A stretch of DNA of 64,000 nucleotides, taken from positions 487,646-551,645 of the forward strand of contig QAZA01000056.1 of NCBI GenBank assembly GCA_003054695.1. Direction: 5' to 3'. Position numbers and translations under genes: made by a program. This document shows, piece by piece, positions 26,357 to 34,262 of this stretch. Source of the DNA: Verrucomicrobia bacterium LW23 (GTDB lineage: Bacteria; Verrucomicrobiota; Verrucomicrobiia; Methylacidiphilales; UBA1321). Under the pieces are notes generated by a model. The model was not told where the DNA came from. It saw only the letters and a list, made by a program, of their open reading frames with translations, and made no database searches. Numbering within the stretch: position 1 is the first letter of the stretch; every line of letters starts with the position of its first letter.

Positions 26357-27388
26357 TCACTGCTGCCGCACCGTTGTGCCCGCGTTCCAGTGGCCCTCTA
26401 CAAGCAGGCGCATGGGGGTCTCCGGGTGGCCTACTTCGCCTCGCTGCAGCAGGCCGGCCAGCATATCCATGGCGGCGCGGCCGATAACGGGGCCACTCTG
26501 GTACACGCCGGTCATGGGGGAGCCAAGGGGGACGCTGAGGTAGACGTAGCCGTAATCGCGCGGCGCTTCCAGACCGAGCTCGCGCAGCCACTCCAGCGTC
26601 TCCCAGGCCAGGCTGGTAATGATGGCCTCCGGCTTCTCCTTCTTCCACCAGTCCAGCAACAGCCCGCGCGCCTTGGTGTTGCGGGGGATGATGACCGGCT
26701 CGGGATGCTTCACCCCCGGGTTTTTGTAGCAGTGGAAGAAGTAGGCGGAGAGATAGGAGCTGTCGACCTTGTCGTTTACCGTCTCGTGCACAAAAAAGCC
26801 GATGCGCTTGTAGCCAAGCTTCTGCAACTCCCTCAGCGACAGCATCAAGGTGTGGAACTGGTGGTTTGTAACCAGGTGGAACGACTGCGGCATAAGGCTG
26901 TAGCCAAACGTTACGGACGAGAATAGCTCGTACTTCAGCGGCAGCTCCACCCCAAAATCTGGCTGCGGCGCCAGCAGAAGCCCCTTGATGCCGCGGCTGT
27001 GGAGGATGTGCGAGGCTCGCGCCGGGGTCATACCGCGCACCTGCAGGGGGAACTCCTCGATCTCGTAGCCCAGCTCCCGCGCGCGCTGGCTGGCGCCCTG
27101 AAAGTACTCCTCAAAGGTGGATTGATCGCGCATGCGCGTGTCCGCCGGCCAGTTATCCACCCACGCCACCGTGCTCTTGTACTGCGCGGGCTTGCGGCTG
27201 TTGCGGTAAGCGTTAAGCGCGGAGAGCACGGGATCCGGCGCGTAGCCCATGCTTTGGGCGATATCTTTAACCTTTTGCCGCACGCCGGGCGAGATGCGCG
27301 GATGATCGCGCAGCGCCAGGCTGACGGTGCTGAAGTGCAGCCCCGCCGCTGCGGCGATGTCCCGGAGAGTAACGCGCGGCTGGTTCAA
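26357..27388 (-). CDS. LacI-family transcriptional regulator paired with pseudopilin D
   Basis: This 343-residue protein has a LacI helix-turn-helix (VTLRDIAAAAGLHFSTVSLA) and a sugar-sensor domain with WLRELGLEAPRDYGYVYLSV near the carboxy end. The start is TTG (27386-27388), fixed by alignment of MNQPRVTLRDIA with MSNQRVTLKDIA of the regulator at 1918. It lies 57 bp downstream of the pseudopilin D gene on the same strand, so the two likely share a transcript. This repeats the LacI/pseudopilin pairing of the window start. Confidence 0.92.
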   Translation of the reverse strand: MNQPRVTLRDIAAAAGLHFSTVSLALRDHPRISPGVRQKVKDIAQSMGYAPDPVLSALNAYRNSRKPAQYKSTVAWVDNWPADTRMRDQSTFEEYFQGASQRARELGYEIEEFPLQVRGMTPARASHILHSRGIKGLLLAPQPDFGVELPLKYELFSSVTFGYSLMPQSFHLVTNHQFHTLMLSLRELQKLGYKRIGFFVHETVNDKVDSSYLSAYFFHCYKNPGVKHPEPVIIPRNTKARGLLLDWWKKEKPEAIITSLAWETLEWLRELGLEAPRDYGYVYLSVPLGSPMTGVYQSGPVIGRAAMDMLAGLLQRGEVGHPETPMRLLVEGHWNAGTTVRQQ

Positions 27389-27445
27389 GGTGGGCGTGAG
27401 GGAGAGGAGAGAGGAGTGAAGGGAGCGGGGGCCCGAGCGGAGGGT

Positions 27446-28132
27446 TTACTTCCGATACACATTGCACGCGCCGCTGATGCCGCTGATGCGGAAGACGGCA
27501 GCCTTGTCGACATCCCCCGCGGGGGTATTGCCCCGCTGCGGTTGCAGGGCAAACTCGGTAACCTGCGTCATGGCGGCGCTGGTGCGGGCCTCGCCGGTAG
27601 GGGTAAACTGGATGGCGCGGTTAAACGTAACCGTCTGGCCGGCAGAGGTATACGTAAACACGGCGGTATTGTCGCTGAGGCTGTTGGCCGCCGTTACAAC
27701 CGGGTTGGCAGGAAGCCCGGGGATCTCCGCGCTGGTGATGGACGCGGCATCGCCCAGCAGCACTTGCTTAAAGTGCCGCACGGGCACGGCCAGGCCAATC
27801 GTGTCGCTCGGCACGGCCCCGTAGTCGCCCCACGGGTTGGGGTCGGTTCCATCCTTGCTGAGGAACACCGCCACATACAGCGTACGCTCCCCGTTTGGCT
27901 CCGCCACGGAGCCCAGCGCCAGCCACGTGCACGTATTCTGCGTATTGGCCGTCTGCCGTGCGGACTCCGCCATGCTTTTGATTTCCATGACGGCGCGGTT
28001 AAACATCATCCCGCTGGCCCCCATGTTGCGAAACATCGGCACCGTAATGGCGGCCAAAAGCAGTGCAATCCCCAGCACCACAACAAGTTCAATAAGACTA
28101 AACGCAGCCCGGCGCTTAAGGCGAATGTGCAT
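27446..28132 (-). CDS. Prepilin-like protein, Verru_Chthon cassette protein D type (second copy)
   Basis: This is a 228-residue pseudopilin. The leader is short and basic (MHIRLKRRAA), the cut Ala10/Phe11, Glu15 the +5 glutamate, and a hydrophobic helix follows (FSLIELVVVLGIALLLAAIT). The ATG at 28132 is chosen over 28171 because it gives this compact leader. The internal segment MAESARQTANTQNTCTWLAL and the carboxy end ISGISGACNVYRK match the D protein at 4366-5112 in position. It has no B or C partner nearby and is followed by a LacI-family gene. Its binding partners must be encoded elsewhere or it acts alone. Confidence 0.88.
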   Translation of the reverse strand: MHIRLKRRAAFSLIELVVVLGIALLLAAITVPMFRNMGASGMMFNRAVMEIKSMAESARQTANTQNTCTWLALGSVAEPNGERTLYVAVFLSKDGTDPNPWGDYGAVPSDTIGLAVPVRHFKQVLLGDAASITSAEIPGLPANPVVTAANSLSDNTAVFTYTSAGQTVTFNRAIQFTPTGEARTSAAMTQVTEFALQPQRGNTPAGDVDKAAVFRISGISGACNVYRK

Positions 28133-28326
28133 GGGGGAGGGGAAGGATGGGGAGAAGAAGTGATTGGACAATCGGCAATCGACGGCGGAGCGTTTGCCTC
28201 TTTTGCCTTCGTAAAGCGTAGCAAGCCGGGGGAGGGGCGGTCAAGTTCGGTTGACTGCACTTGCAAATGTCAGGAGAGAAGACTAATGGGTTGGATAAAC
28301 GCCTGCTTCGCTTTCCCCCCTTTGCT

Positions 28327-28369
28327 ATTGTTGTGTATCTGCCTGTAGCGACCATTGCGTGAAAATCTG
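28327..28369 (-). repeat. GxxExxY-flanking repeat, copy a (diverged)
   Basis: This copy is in reverse orientation and includes CTGTAGCGACCATTGCGTG. It matches copy c at most positions. Together with copy b it forms an inverted pair with a 41-nt spacer. Confidence 0.6.
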
Positions 28370-28410
28370 GTTTACGTATAGCCTCACCTTCTTGCCGGGC
28401 ATTGTCCCCA

Positions 28411-28465
28411 ACAGAATTTCACGCAACGGCCGCTACGGGCAGACACGCAACGAACGCTACGGGGG
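28411..28465 (+). repeat. GxxExxY-flanking repeat, copy b
   Basis: This 55-bp unit begins ACAGAATTTCACGCAACGGC and ends ACGAACGCTACGGGGG. It matches the reverse complement of copy c at about 52 of 55 positions and copy d nearly as well. It ends 44 bp before the GxxExxY start. Confidence 0.85.
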
Positions 28466-28509
28466 AGGGGATGAGGGCCAAAGCAGGCATACAACCAGTT
28501 AGACTATAT

Positions 28510-28902
28510 ATGAACGAAAACCAGCTTGCGGAGGTTATCCTGGATACGGCGTTTGAACTTCACACGGAAGTGGGGCCTGGCATGTTGGAGTCCGTTTATG
28601 AGGTCTTGTTGTCCCATCTACTTGGGAAAAAGGGGCTGATTATCGAACGGCAGAGGATTGTTCCGTTCACGTTTTATGGCATCCATTTCGAAGAGACTTT
28701 TCGAGCCGATATCATCGTAAATAACCTGGTACTTATTGAAGTTAAGGCTGTAGATGCGCTGTCTCCGGCCCATAAGAGGCAGGTACTAACTTATCTAAAG
28801 CTTACGGGATTAAAGCTTGGTCTGCTTATTAACTTCAGTAAAGAACGACTGAAAGGCAACTTTGAGCGCGTTGCGAATGGTATTGCAGATGGAATCCATT
28901 GA
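28510..28902 (+). CDS. GxxExxY family protein (PD-(D/E)XK-like fold)
   Basis: This 130-residue protein has the family signature GMLESVY and a nuclease-like core FRADIIVNNLVLIEVKA, where Asp, Glu and Lys are arranged as in PD-(D/E)XK enzymes. The family (TIGR04256) is widespread and its function is unknown. The ATG at 28510 is preferred: the open frame upstream runs through the flanking repeat. Base composition is visibly poorer in GC than in the neighbours. Related inverted repeats stand on both sides (28411-28465 and 28932-28987), with outer copies beyond them. Gene plus repeats look like a discrete, possibly mobile unit of about 750 bp. Confidence 0.88.
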   Translation: MNENQLAEVILDTAFELHTEVGPGMLESVYEVLLSHLLGKKGLIIERQRIVPFTFYGIHFEETFRADIIVNNLVLIEVKAVDALSPAHKRQVLTYLKLTGLKLGLLINFSKERLKGNFERVANGIADGIH

Positions 28903-28931
28903 GGAGTTAGAGAGACGCCCGCTCCTATAGT

Positions 28932-28987
28932 CCCCCCGTTGCGTTCGTTGCGTGTCTGCCCGTAGCGTACGTTGCGTGAAATTCTGT
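28932..28987 (-). repeat. GxxExxY-flanking repeat, copy c
   Basis: This copy is the inverted counterpart of copy b. It starts 30 bp after the GxxExxY stop codon and ends GCGTGAAATTCTGT. Confidence 0.85.
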
Positions 28988-29033
28988 TTGGGGCATCGCC
29001 ACGCGATTGAGTGTGGCGATACGTGGACCCGAT

Positions 29034-29080
29034 ATTCACGCAACGGCCGCTACGGCAGACACGCAACGAACGCAACGGGC
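29034..29080 (+). repeat. GxxExxY-flanking repeat, copy d
   Basis: This forward copy is separated from copy c by a spacer of about 46 bp, so each side of the gene has a reverse-then-forward pair. The spacer contains its own hairpin (ATCGCCAC / GTGGCGAT). Confidence 0.8.
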
Positions 29081-29199
29081 GGAGGGAGCCGGGCCCGGGA
29101 AGGCCCATAGCCAGCGACTCTTGCACCTCCTGGTCCTGCACGAGCGGGGATTCACCTCCCCCACAAAATTCGTGTTGCGTGGCTGCGGGGGGAGGGTAA

Positions 29200-30360
29200 T
29201 TGTCATCGCAGACCATGAGCGATTTTATTGAGGCGAATCAGACGGTGAGTAACCAGATGGCCTGCTCGACGTGCGGGGCTATTCTCAGCTTCAAGCCGGG
29301 CACGGACAGCCTGGTGTGCGGGCATTGCGGGGCGCACAATCAGATTGCTCAGCCACCCGCGGCGCCAGGCCGGTTTGAGGAGATAAGCCTGGAGGACTGG
29401 CTGGCCGCCAACCACGATCAGGAAGAGAAGATGGAAGTGGCCACCGTCAACTGCAATGCGTGCGGCGCCGTGGTGACGATGGAGCCGAACGTTTCCTCCG
29501 ACAAATGCCCGTTTTGCGCCAGTAACCTGGTCATTGCCGGCGGCACCATCTCCAGGCTGCACCGGCCGCAGTACGTGCTGCCGTTTCGTATCGATGGCAA
29601 CGCCGCTACGTCCCATTACCGCAACTGGATCGGCAGCCTGTGGTTTGCCCCTAACGACCTGAAGCAGAACGCCGGCACCGCCAAGCCCGTCACCGGCATG
29701 TACCTGCCCTACTGGACTTTCGACTGCACCACCGACACCCGCTACACCGGCCAGCGCGGCGAGTGGTACTGGGAGACCGAATACTACGAGACCGAGGAAG
29801 ACGGCAAACGTGTGACCCGCAGCCGCCAGGTGCGCAAAACCCGCTGGTATCACGCCAGCGGCATGGTCTACAACGAGTTTGACGACCTGCTGATCGAAGC
29901 CACCCGCTCCCTTAACCTGGAGAAACTGCGCGAGCTGGAGCCCTGGGACCTGCCGCAACTGGTGCCCTACGACGACAAATACCTCAGCGGCTTCCGCACA
30001 GAGACTTACGTGGTGGATGTGAAAAGCGGCTTCGGCATGGCCAAGGAGCGCATGGTGCCGGTCATCGCCAGTACCATCCGGCGCGACATCGGCGGCGATG
30101 AGCAGATCATCAACCAGACGCAGTCCGTCTACCACGATCCCACCTTCAAGCACATCCTGCTGCCGGTGTGGATCAGCGCCTACCGCTACCAGGGCAAAGT
30201 CTACCAGTTCATCGTCAACGCCCGCACGGGGGAGGTGCAGGGCGAGCGACCGTGGAGCGTCATCAAAATCGTCCTGGCCATCCTGCTGGTGCTGATTCTC
30301 GCCTTCTTCGCCCTCCTGTTCCTCAGCGCCATCGCGGCCGTAACGAAAAGCATGAGGTAG
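29200..30360 (+). CDS. Zinc-ribbon protein with carboxy-terminal membrane anchor
   Basis: This 386-residue protein begins with two zinc ribbons: CSTCG with CGHCG (about 22-43) and CNACG with CPFC (about 83-105), four CxxC pairs in all. A large domain of the TFIIB-type zinc-ribbon family of unknown function follows, with YLPYWTFDCTTDTRYTGQRG and LPVWISAYRYQGK. One membrane helix lies at about 352-378 (VIKIVLAILLVLILAFFALL). The start is uncertain. The TTG at 29200 has GGAGGG four bases before it; the ATG at 29215 lies 19 bases after that site. The soluble part is probably cytoplasmic. It lies between the GxxExxY unit and a convergent gene. Confidence 0.85.
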   Translation: MSSQTMSDFIEANQTVSNQMACSTCGAILSFKPGTDSLVCGHCGAHNQIAQPPAAPGRFEEISLEDWLAANHDQEEKMEVATVNCNACGAVVTMEPNVSSDKCPFCASNLVIAGGTISRLHRPQYVLPFRIDGNAATSHYRNWIGSLWFAPNDLKQNAGTAKPVTGMYLPYWTFDCTTDTRYTGQRGEWYWETEYYETEEDGKRVTRSRQVRKTRWYHASGMVYNEFDDLLIEATRSLNLEKLRELEPWDLPQLVPYDDKYLSGFRTETYVVDVKSGFGMAKERMVPVIASTIRRDIGGDEQIINQTQSVYHDPTFKHILLPVWISAYRYQGKVYQFIVNARTGEVQGERPWSVIKIVLAILLVLILAFFALLFLSAIAAVTKSMR

Positions 30361-30424
30361 CGGGGGAGCGGGAGCGCCTGTGGGAAAGGGGCAAACGCTC
30401 GGACGTAACTGCGCTGCGTCGGCC

Positions 30425-31261
30425 TTACGGCGTTGCGGCCGGGCCAGGCGGAGGCGCGGGGGCAGGCGCCTGCGCTGACGCGGGAGCGGGAGCTGGAGCG
30501 CGCTCCGCCCGGCCGACTTCGTCAAAGTCGGCCTCGCGGAAATCGGCGGGCACTTCAAACAGCGCGGCTTTGGGCTCCCCTGGCGTAAAGACAAACTCCA
30601 TGCGGGTGATCTGGATCGCCCCTTCTTCCAGGGAGCCGGGCAGCGTCCGGTGCTCAATCTGCACCGGGTACTGCGTCTTTACATCAAGCCACAGGCGCGT
30701 GTGCTGCTTGTCCATCACGCTATCGGCCGTAAACACCTCGCATGGTATGCCGCGCACCGTCTCCTTGCCGGCGGGGATGTAGTTGCCCGCCCGGCCGGGG
30801 ATGACCATGCGAAGCGGTACGGCCAAAAACTCGGCTTCCACGGGCAGGGGCTCCGGACACTCCGCACAGATTTTGCGGCCAGGATTGAGCACAAAGAACT
30901 TGCCGCTGGTTTTCTGGAAAATAGCGACGCGTCGCGGATGCAAATCGTCCGGCACCGGCGAGGGCGTATCCATCCGCACATTGCCTTTACTCAGCCAGAT
31001 GCGCACGCCGCCTGGCTGGAAGGTATCAACCGTCGCCTTACCATCGCGCTCCGTCTCGTAAATGGTGCGGACTTCCACCTCATAACTCTCGGGCGCCTTA
31101 AACGCAACCTCCTCCATCCCCTCCGCCCGTGCCGGGGCGGCGGGAATCCCGGGCAAGCATGCCGCCACCAGAGCCACGGCCACCGCCACCAGGGTGGCGA
31201 GGGCGCGGAGCGATGCGGAGGAGCGACGCAGGTGCTTGGGCATGGGCATGGGCAACGGCAT
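30425..31261 (-). CDS. Secreted DUF4412-like protein
   Basis: This 278-residue protein has a signal peptide (LRALATLVAVAVALVAACLPG). The mature domain (about 55-240) has the pattern of outer-membrane-lipoprotein-like or DUF4412 proteins: VRIWLSKGNVRMDT, FFVLNPGRKICAECP, TRLWLDVKTQYPVQIE. A tail of about 40 residues rich in Ala and Pro ends the protein. Starts at 31261, 31249 and 31243 are all Met codons in a Met-Pro run and cannot be separated. The domain probably binds a lipid or hydrophobic ligand by analogy with LolA-like folds, which is inference. Confidence 0.7.
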   Translation of the reverse strand: MPLPMPMPKHLRRSSASLRALATLVAVAVALVAACLPGIPAAPARAEGMEEVAFKAPESYEVEVRTIYETERDGKATVDTFQPGGVRIWLSKGNVRMDTPSPVPDDLHPRRVAIFQKTSGKFFVLNPGRKICAECPEPLPVEAEFLAVPLRMVIPGRAGNYIPAGKETVRGIPCEVFTADSVMDKQHTRLWLDVKTQYPVQIEHRTLPGSLEEGAIQITRMEFVFTPGEPKAALFEVPADFREADFDEVGRAERAPAPAPASAQAPAPAPPPGPAATP

Positions 31262-31299
31262 GGACGGAATGGGGAGTACGAGCAGGGCGGTACGGAAAC

Positions 31300-32274
31300 T
31301 TACTCCTTGCCCAGGGCTTTGCACTTCGCAAAAAAGTCCGCAAACACCGGGTCGCGCTTTACCCAGTTGATGATGGTGGCCGTGGGGCGGCCGGGATCGT
31401 TACGCCAGGTCATATCGTCCAGCAGGGCGGGGCTGGGCAAGGCGTCGCCAAAGCTCCACGTGTGGTCAATAATCCAGGCCGTGGCGGCGATGTCCCAGAT
31501 CACTTTGCTCCAGCCCGGCTTGTTCTTGTCGTAGCTGCGCACAATGTTCGTCAGGTACTCGCCCAGGGCGCTGTATGGCGCCAGGTGGGTCTCCAGCTCC
31601 GCCACCGTAGTGTGCACATTGGAGGCGATGGGCAGGCACGGCACCAGCACCAGCGGCGCGGTTACGTCCACAATAATGCGCGAGGCGTGGAGATCCTGCT
31701 GCAGGTTAAACTCTTTGGCCGTGCGCCAGTACGGGGCGTTGCCGCCCAGCCATACCACCACAATACGCTCCGCGATGCGCGGCTCCATCAGCAGGGCGGA
31801 GGCCACGTTGGTGGGAGCGCCGATGGCCACCACGTACAGCTTGTCCGACGCCCAGACGGCCGGCTGCGCCGGGTCCTCACCGGCCACCGGGCGGGGCGCG
31901 GCAGGGGCGGGCGCCATGGCCAGCTCCACCAGATGCCGCGCCGCTTCACTCTCCACGGGCGTCTTCGCGTCCGGCAGCCACTGGCGGCTGCCGCGGTACA
32001 CGGGCACGCGCGTGCCCTCCGTGGTGCCGGGCGTTTTGCCTTCCATCGCCGCCAGCACGCGCATAATCTCCTCGTAACTGCGCTCCATGCCCTGCTCCGG
32101 GCCGCTGGAGCGGCTGTTGTGAAAGGGTGCCGCATAGACGGCCTCCAGCTGAACGCGCAGGGGCGACAGCAGCAGGTGGGCCAGAGCAAACTGGTCATCC
32201 ACCTCGTTAAACGTATCGGTATCCAGCACCGCGCGAACGCGGCCGCTGCTTGCGGGGGCCAGGGGTAGTGTCAT
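31300..32274 (-). CDS. Inosine-uridine-preferring nucleoside hydrolase family protein
   Basis: This 324-residue protein has the normal family length. The amino-terminal calcium-binding signature is clear: VLDTDTFNEVDDQFALAHLL, with the paired aspartates of the DTDxxxxxDD motif. Further family features are VVAIGAPTNVASALL and the carboxy-terminal IWDIAATAWII. Such enzymes hydrolyse the N-glycosidic bond of ribonucleosides for salvage. The frame is open another 72 codons upstream, but the ATG at 32274 places the signature near residue 17 as usual. It has its own promoter region, downstream of a terminator at 32496. Confidence 0.92.
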   Translation of the reverse strand: MTLPLAPASSGRVRAVLDTDTFNEVDDQFALAHLLLSPLRVQLEAVYAAPFHNSRSSGPEQGMERSYEEIMRVLAAMEGKTPGTTEGTRVPVYRGSRQWLPDAKTPVESEAARHLVELAMAPAPAAPRPVAGEDPAQPAVWASDKLYVVAIGAPTNVASALLMEPRIAERIVVVWLGGNAPYWRTAKEFNLQQDLHASRIIVDVTAPLVLVPCLPIASNVHTTVAELETHLAPYSALGEYLTNIVRSYDKNKPGWSKVIWDIAATAWIIDHTWSFGDALPSPALLDDMTWRNDPGRPTATIINWVKRDPVFADFFAKCKALGKE

Positions 32275-32483
32275 GGTAGGGGGGATGGGGAAAGCGCCTG
32301 CCATTGCCTTTCGCGCGCGCGAAGCAATGCAATAGCAATCCCGTAGGGTGCCAACGCCCGAGCATAGCGCTTCCCCGCGGCGCAATGCAATCCGTAAGAA
32401 ATACGAGTAACACCGCCGATGCGATTTCCGCCTGTTGGGCTGGGCGGGCTGCGCTGGCCTGCGCTGCGCCGCTGATCCATCCG

Positions 32484-32531
32484 TCAACAAACAAACAGGG
32501 CACCCCCGTGCCTGGTGGCGGGGATGCCCTG
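32484..32531 (-). terminator. Rho-independent terminator after the YflT-like gene
   Basis: On the minus strand a stem CAGGGCATCCCCG / CGGGGGTGCCCTG (one mismatch) is followed by TTTGTTTGTTG. It lies about 150 bp downstream of the YflT-like stop codon. Confidence 0.8.
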
Positions 32532-32680
32532 TTGTTGGATTGCTGGTTTGAAGAGAGGCGGGGCGGATCGAACCGCGGCGCGCGTGCGCTGATCAGGGTT
32601 GGCGCTCTCGGGTGCCGCCCGGTTCGGGCCCAGGCCCCTCGATGTGTGGGGAAGCTGGTGAGCTTGCCGCTTTCCGGCGA

Positions 32681-33388
32681 TTACTCGCTGCTGGCCGTGG
32701 CCGCCGCAAGGGCGCCTGCCACCGTGCCGCCGACAAAGGCGCCGGCAGGGCCACCCAGCACAGCACCGGCCACCGCGCCGGCCACCGTGCCGCCGGTCAT
32801 CAGCGCCACGTCGGAGCGAATGCGATTCGCATCGCCCACATCGCCGTTGTGGGATTTGAGGATATTGGCCGCTTCGGTCGTGTCGTGCGCGGCAACGGCC
32901 ACCACAAAGTGCGGGGCGTTTTCGTCGTCGCTATCCACGTCGCCATCGTTATCCGTATCCGCCACAACGGGCTGGGACTCTACTCGCGCCACCTCGGGCG
33001 AGGGGGCGGCCGTCGGCATCGGGTGGAGCGCGTCGCCGGGGTACGGGGCGGGCGGCAGCGTCGGGTCCACATAGTTGGAGGGCGTCACGACAGCCGTGGG
33101 AACGGGCTGCGGCGTATCGCGTTCGCCGGCGGGGCCGTGGGGCACGGGCAGGGTAAGGCTGTGCCACTGCCAGTCGCTCGGCGGCGTCACGTCCAGCCCG
33201 CGGTTGTCGCGGTAGGCCACGCCAATGTGAGTGCGGGGGTATCCGCGCTCGATCAGGTCCTTGATCGCGGCGTCCGCGGACGAAGCGTCATCAAAAAAGC
33301 CGCACACCACATGCTCCGTGCTTCCGGGGGCGCCGGGCTTGATATGGGGATTCGGTTCCGCGATCGGATTGGTATCATTATGAGACAT
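32681..33388 (-). CDS. YflT-like general stress protein with glycine-zipper tail
   Basis: This 235-residue protein has an amino-terminal YflT / general-stress-17M-type domain (VVCGFFDDASSADAAIKDLI, then GYPRTHIGVAYRDNRG). A Pro-rich linker and an acidic run DTDNDGDVDSDDEN, which looks like a calcium-binding loop, come next. A second alpha/beta segment (FVVAVAAHDTTEAANILKSH) leads to a glycine-zipper helix pair (GGTVAGAVAGAVLGG, GAFVGGTVAGAL) able to insert in a membrane. Homologous domains are stress-induced. The nearby DUF3309, YciF-like and BON-like genes fit a stress region. Confidence 0.75.
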   Translation of the reverse strand: MSHNDTNPIAEPNPHIKPGAPGSTEHVVCGFFDDASSADAAIKDLIERGYPRTHIGVAYRDNRGLDVTPPSDWQWHSLTLPVPHGPAGERDTPQPVPTAVVTPSNYVDPTLPPAPYPGDALHPMPTAAPSPEVARVESQPVVADTDNDGDVDSDDENAPHFVVAVAAHDTTEAANILKSHNGDVGDANRIRSDVALMTGGTVAGAVAGAVLGGPAGAFVGGTVAGALAAATASSE

Positions 33389-33494
33389 TATATTTACCTC
33401 GGGTAGTTGCTATTGAAGTCGGCGCGCCTTGTATAGCTCAGCGAATAAAGGCAAACGCCAGGGTTGTGTTGTTGGTGAAGAAACGGCCTGAAAC

Positions 33495-33647
33495 CTAAAT
33501 ACGTCCCATCAGGGCCAGAATAAGAAGGATGACAAGCACAAGGCCGAGACCGCCACTGGGTCCATAACCCCAGCCACGGCTATGAGGCCAGCTGGGCAAT
33601 GCACCAATCAGCAGCAGAACGAGAACAATAAGAAGTATTGTATTCAT
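33495..33647 (-). CDS. DUF3309 family small membrane protein
   Basis: This 50-residue protein consists of two hydrophobic stretches around a short Gly/Trp/Pro turn: MNTILLIVLVLLLIGALPSW, then HSRGWGYGPSGG, then a second helix ending MGRI. This is the standard layout of DUF3309, found in many stress-resistant bacteria, with unknown function. It lies 106 bp upstream of the YflT-like gene on the same strand and may share its promoter. Confidence 0.9.
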   Translation of the reverse strand: MNTILLIVLVLLLIGALPSWPHSRGWGYGPSGGLGLVLVILLILALMGRI

Positions 33648-34262
33648 GGATGTCGGATCAGGTAAGGGGAGGGTAATGGGTTAACCGAAAGATTATGGAC
33701 TGACAGATGTTTAGAAGTGGAGAGACGTAACTGATTATTCTTGAATGCGGATACGGAACCATGTGTTTGCGGCGTGCGGATATGTTGACACATCCGGAAA
33801 GAGGAGAAGCGGGCCTCACCTATTTTTTAATAACCGGCACTGCCTGTTTTAAAGAGGTTTCCCGTTCTCCTCCTCTTGCTTCACGCCTCTTCACACATGG
33901 TGCGGGGCAGGCGCTTATTGGTATTACCTGCCGCCGCCGGTTTGTATGAGGAGGTATTATTCTTCCCTTCACACCACATCATGTTATTCGGGTGTAAAGA
34001 GGGTATTATAGTTTGGATGAAGAGTCTGGAGAGAGTCAGCAGGATCTTTATCAGATAATCCCGCTCTTCCATTAAAAGAGGCATGAACCGTGCCAACCTT
34101 TTTATAGGAAGTTGTAACAAGCACGCTATAAACAAGTTGCGTCTAACGCTGGTGATGGGGCGCTCCATAAAGCCCCCATCACCACACCGCAACGCGTGCG
34201 TCTTGCAAGATGCAAATTGCGCGATGCAAACGCAATGCTCAGCCCGGCGGCCGGCCCGGGAT
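33648..34262. other. Gene-free, AT-richer stretch
   Basis: About 615 bp lie between the DUF3309 start and the phosphatase stop without a convincing gene. Several frames of about 60 codons are open, but none has a recognisable product or consistent codon use. Base composition is lower in GC than on both sides. No repeat shared with other parts of the window was seen. Confidence 0.5.

Noticed and set aside
28327..29080. Possible CRISPR array
   Set aside because: Only four units, in alternating orientation, with a gene in the middle and no cas genes.
29203..30657. Antisense frame of 484 codons over the zinc-ribbon gene
   Set aside because: The plus-strand product has clear CxxC pairs and a membrane anchor; the antisense product has no recognisable domain.
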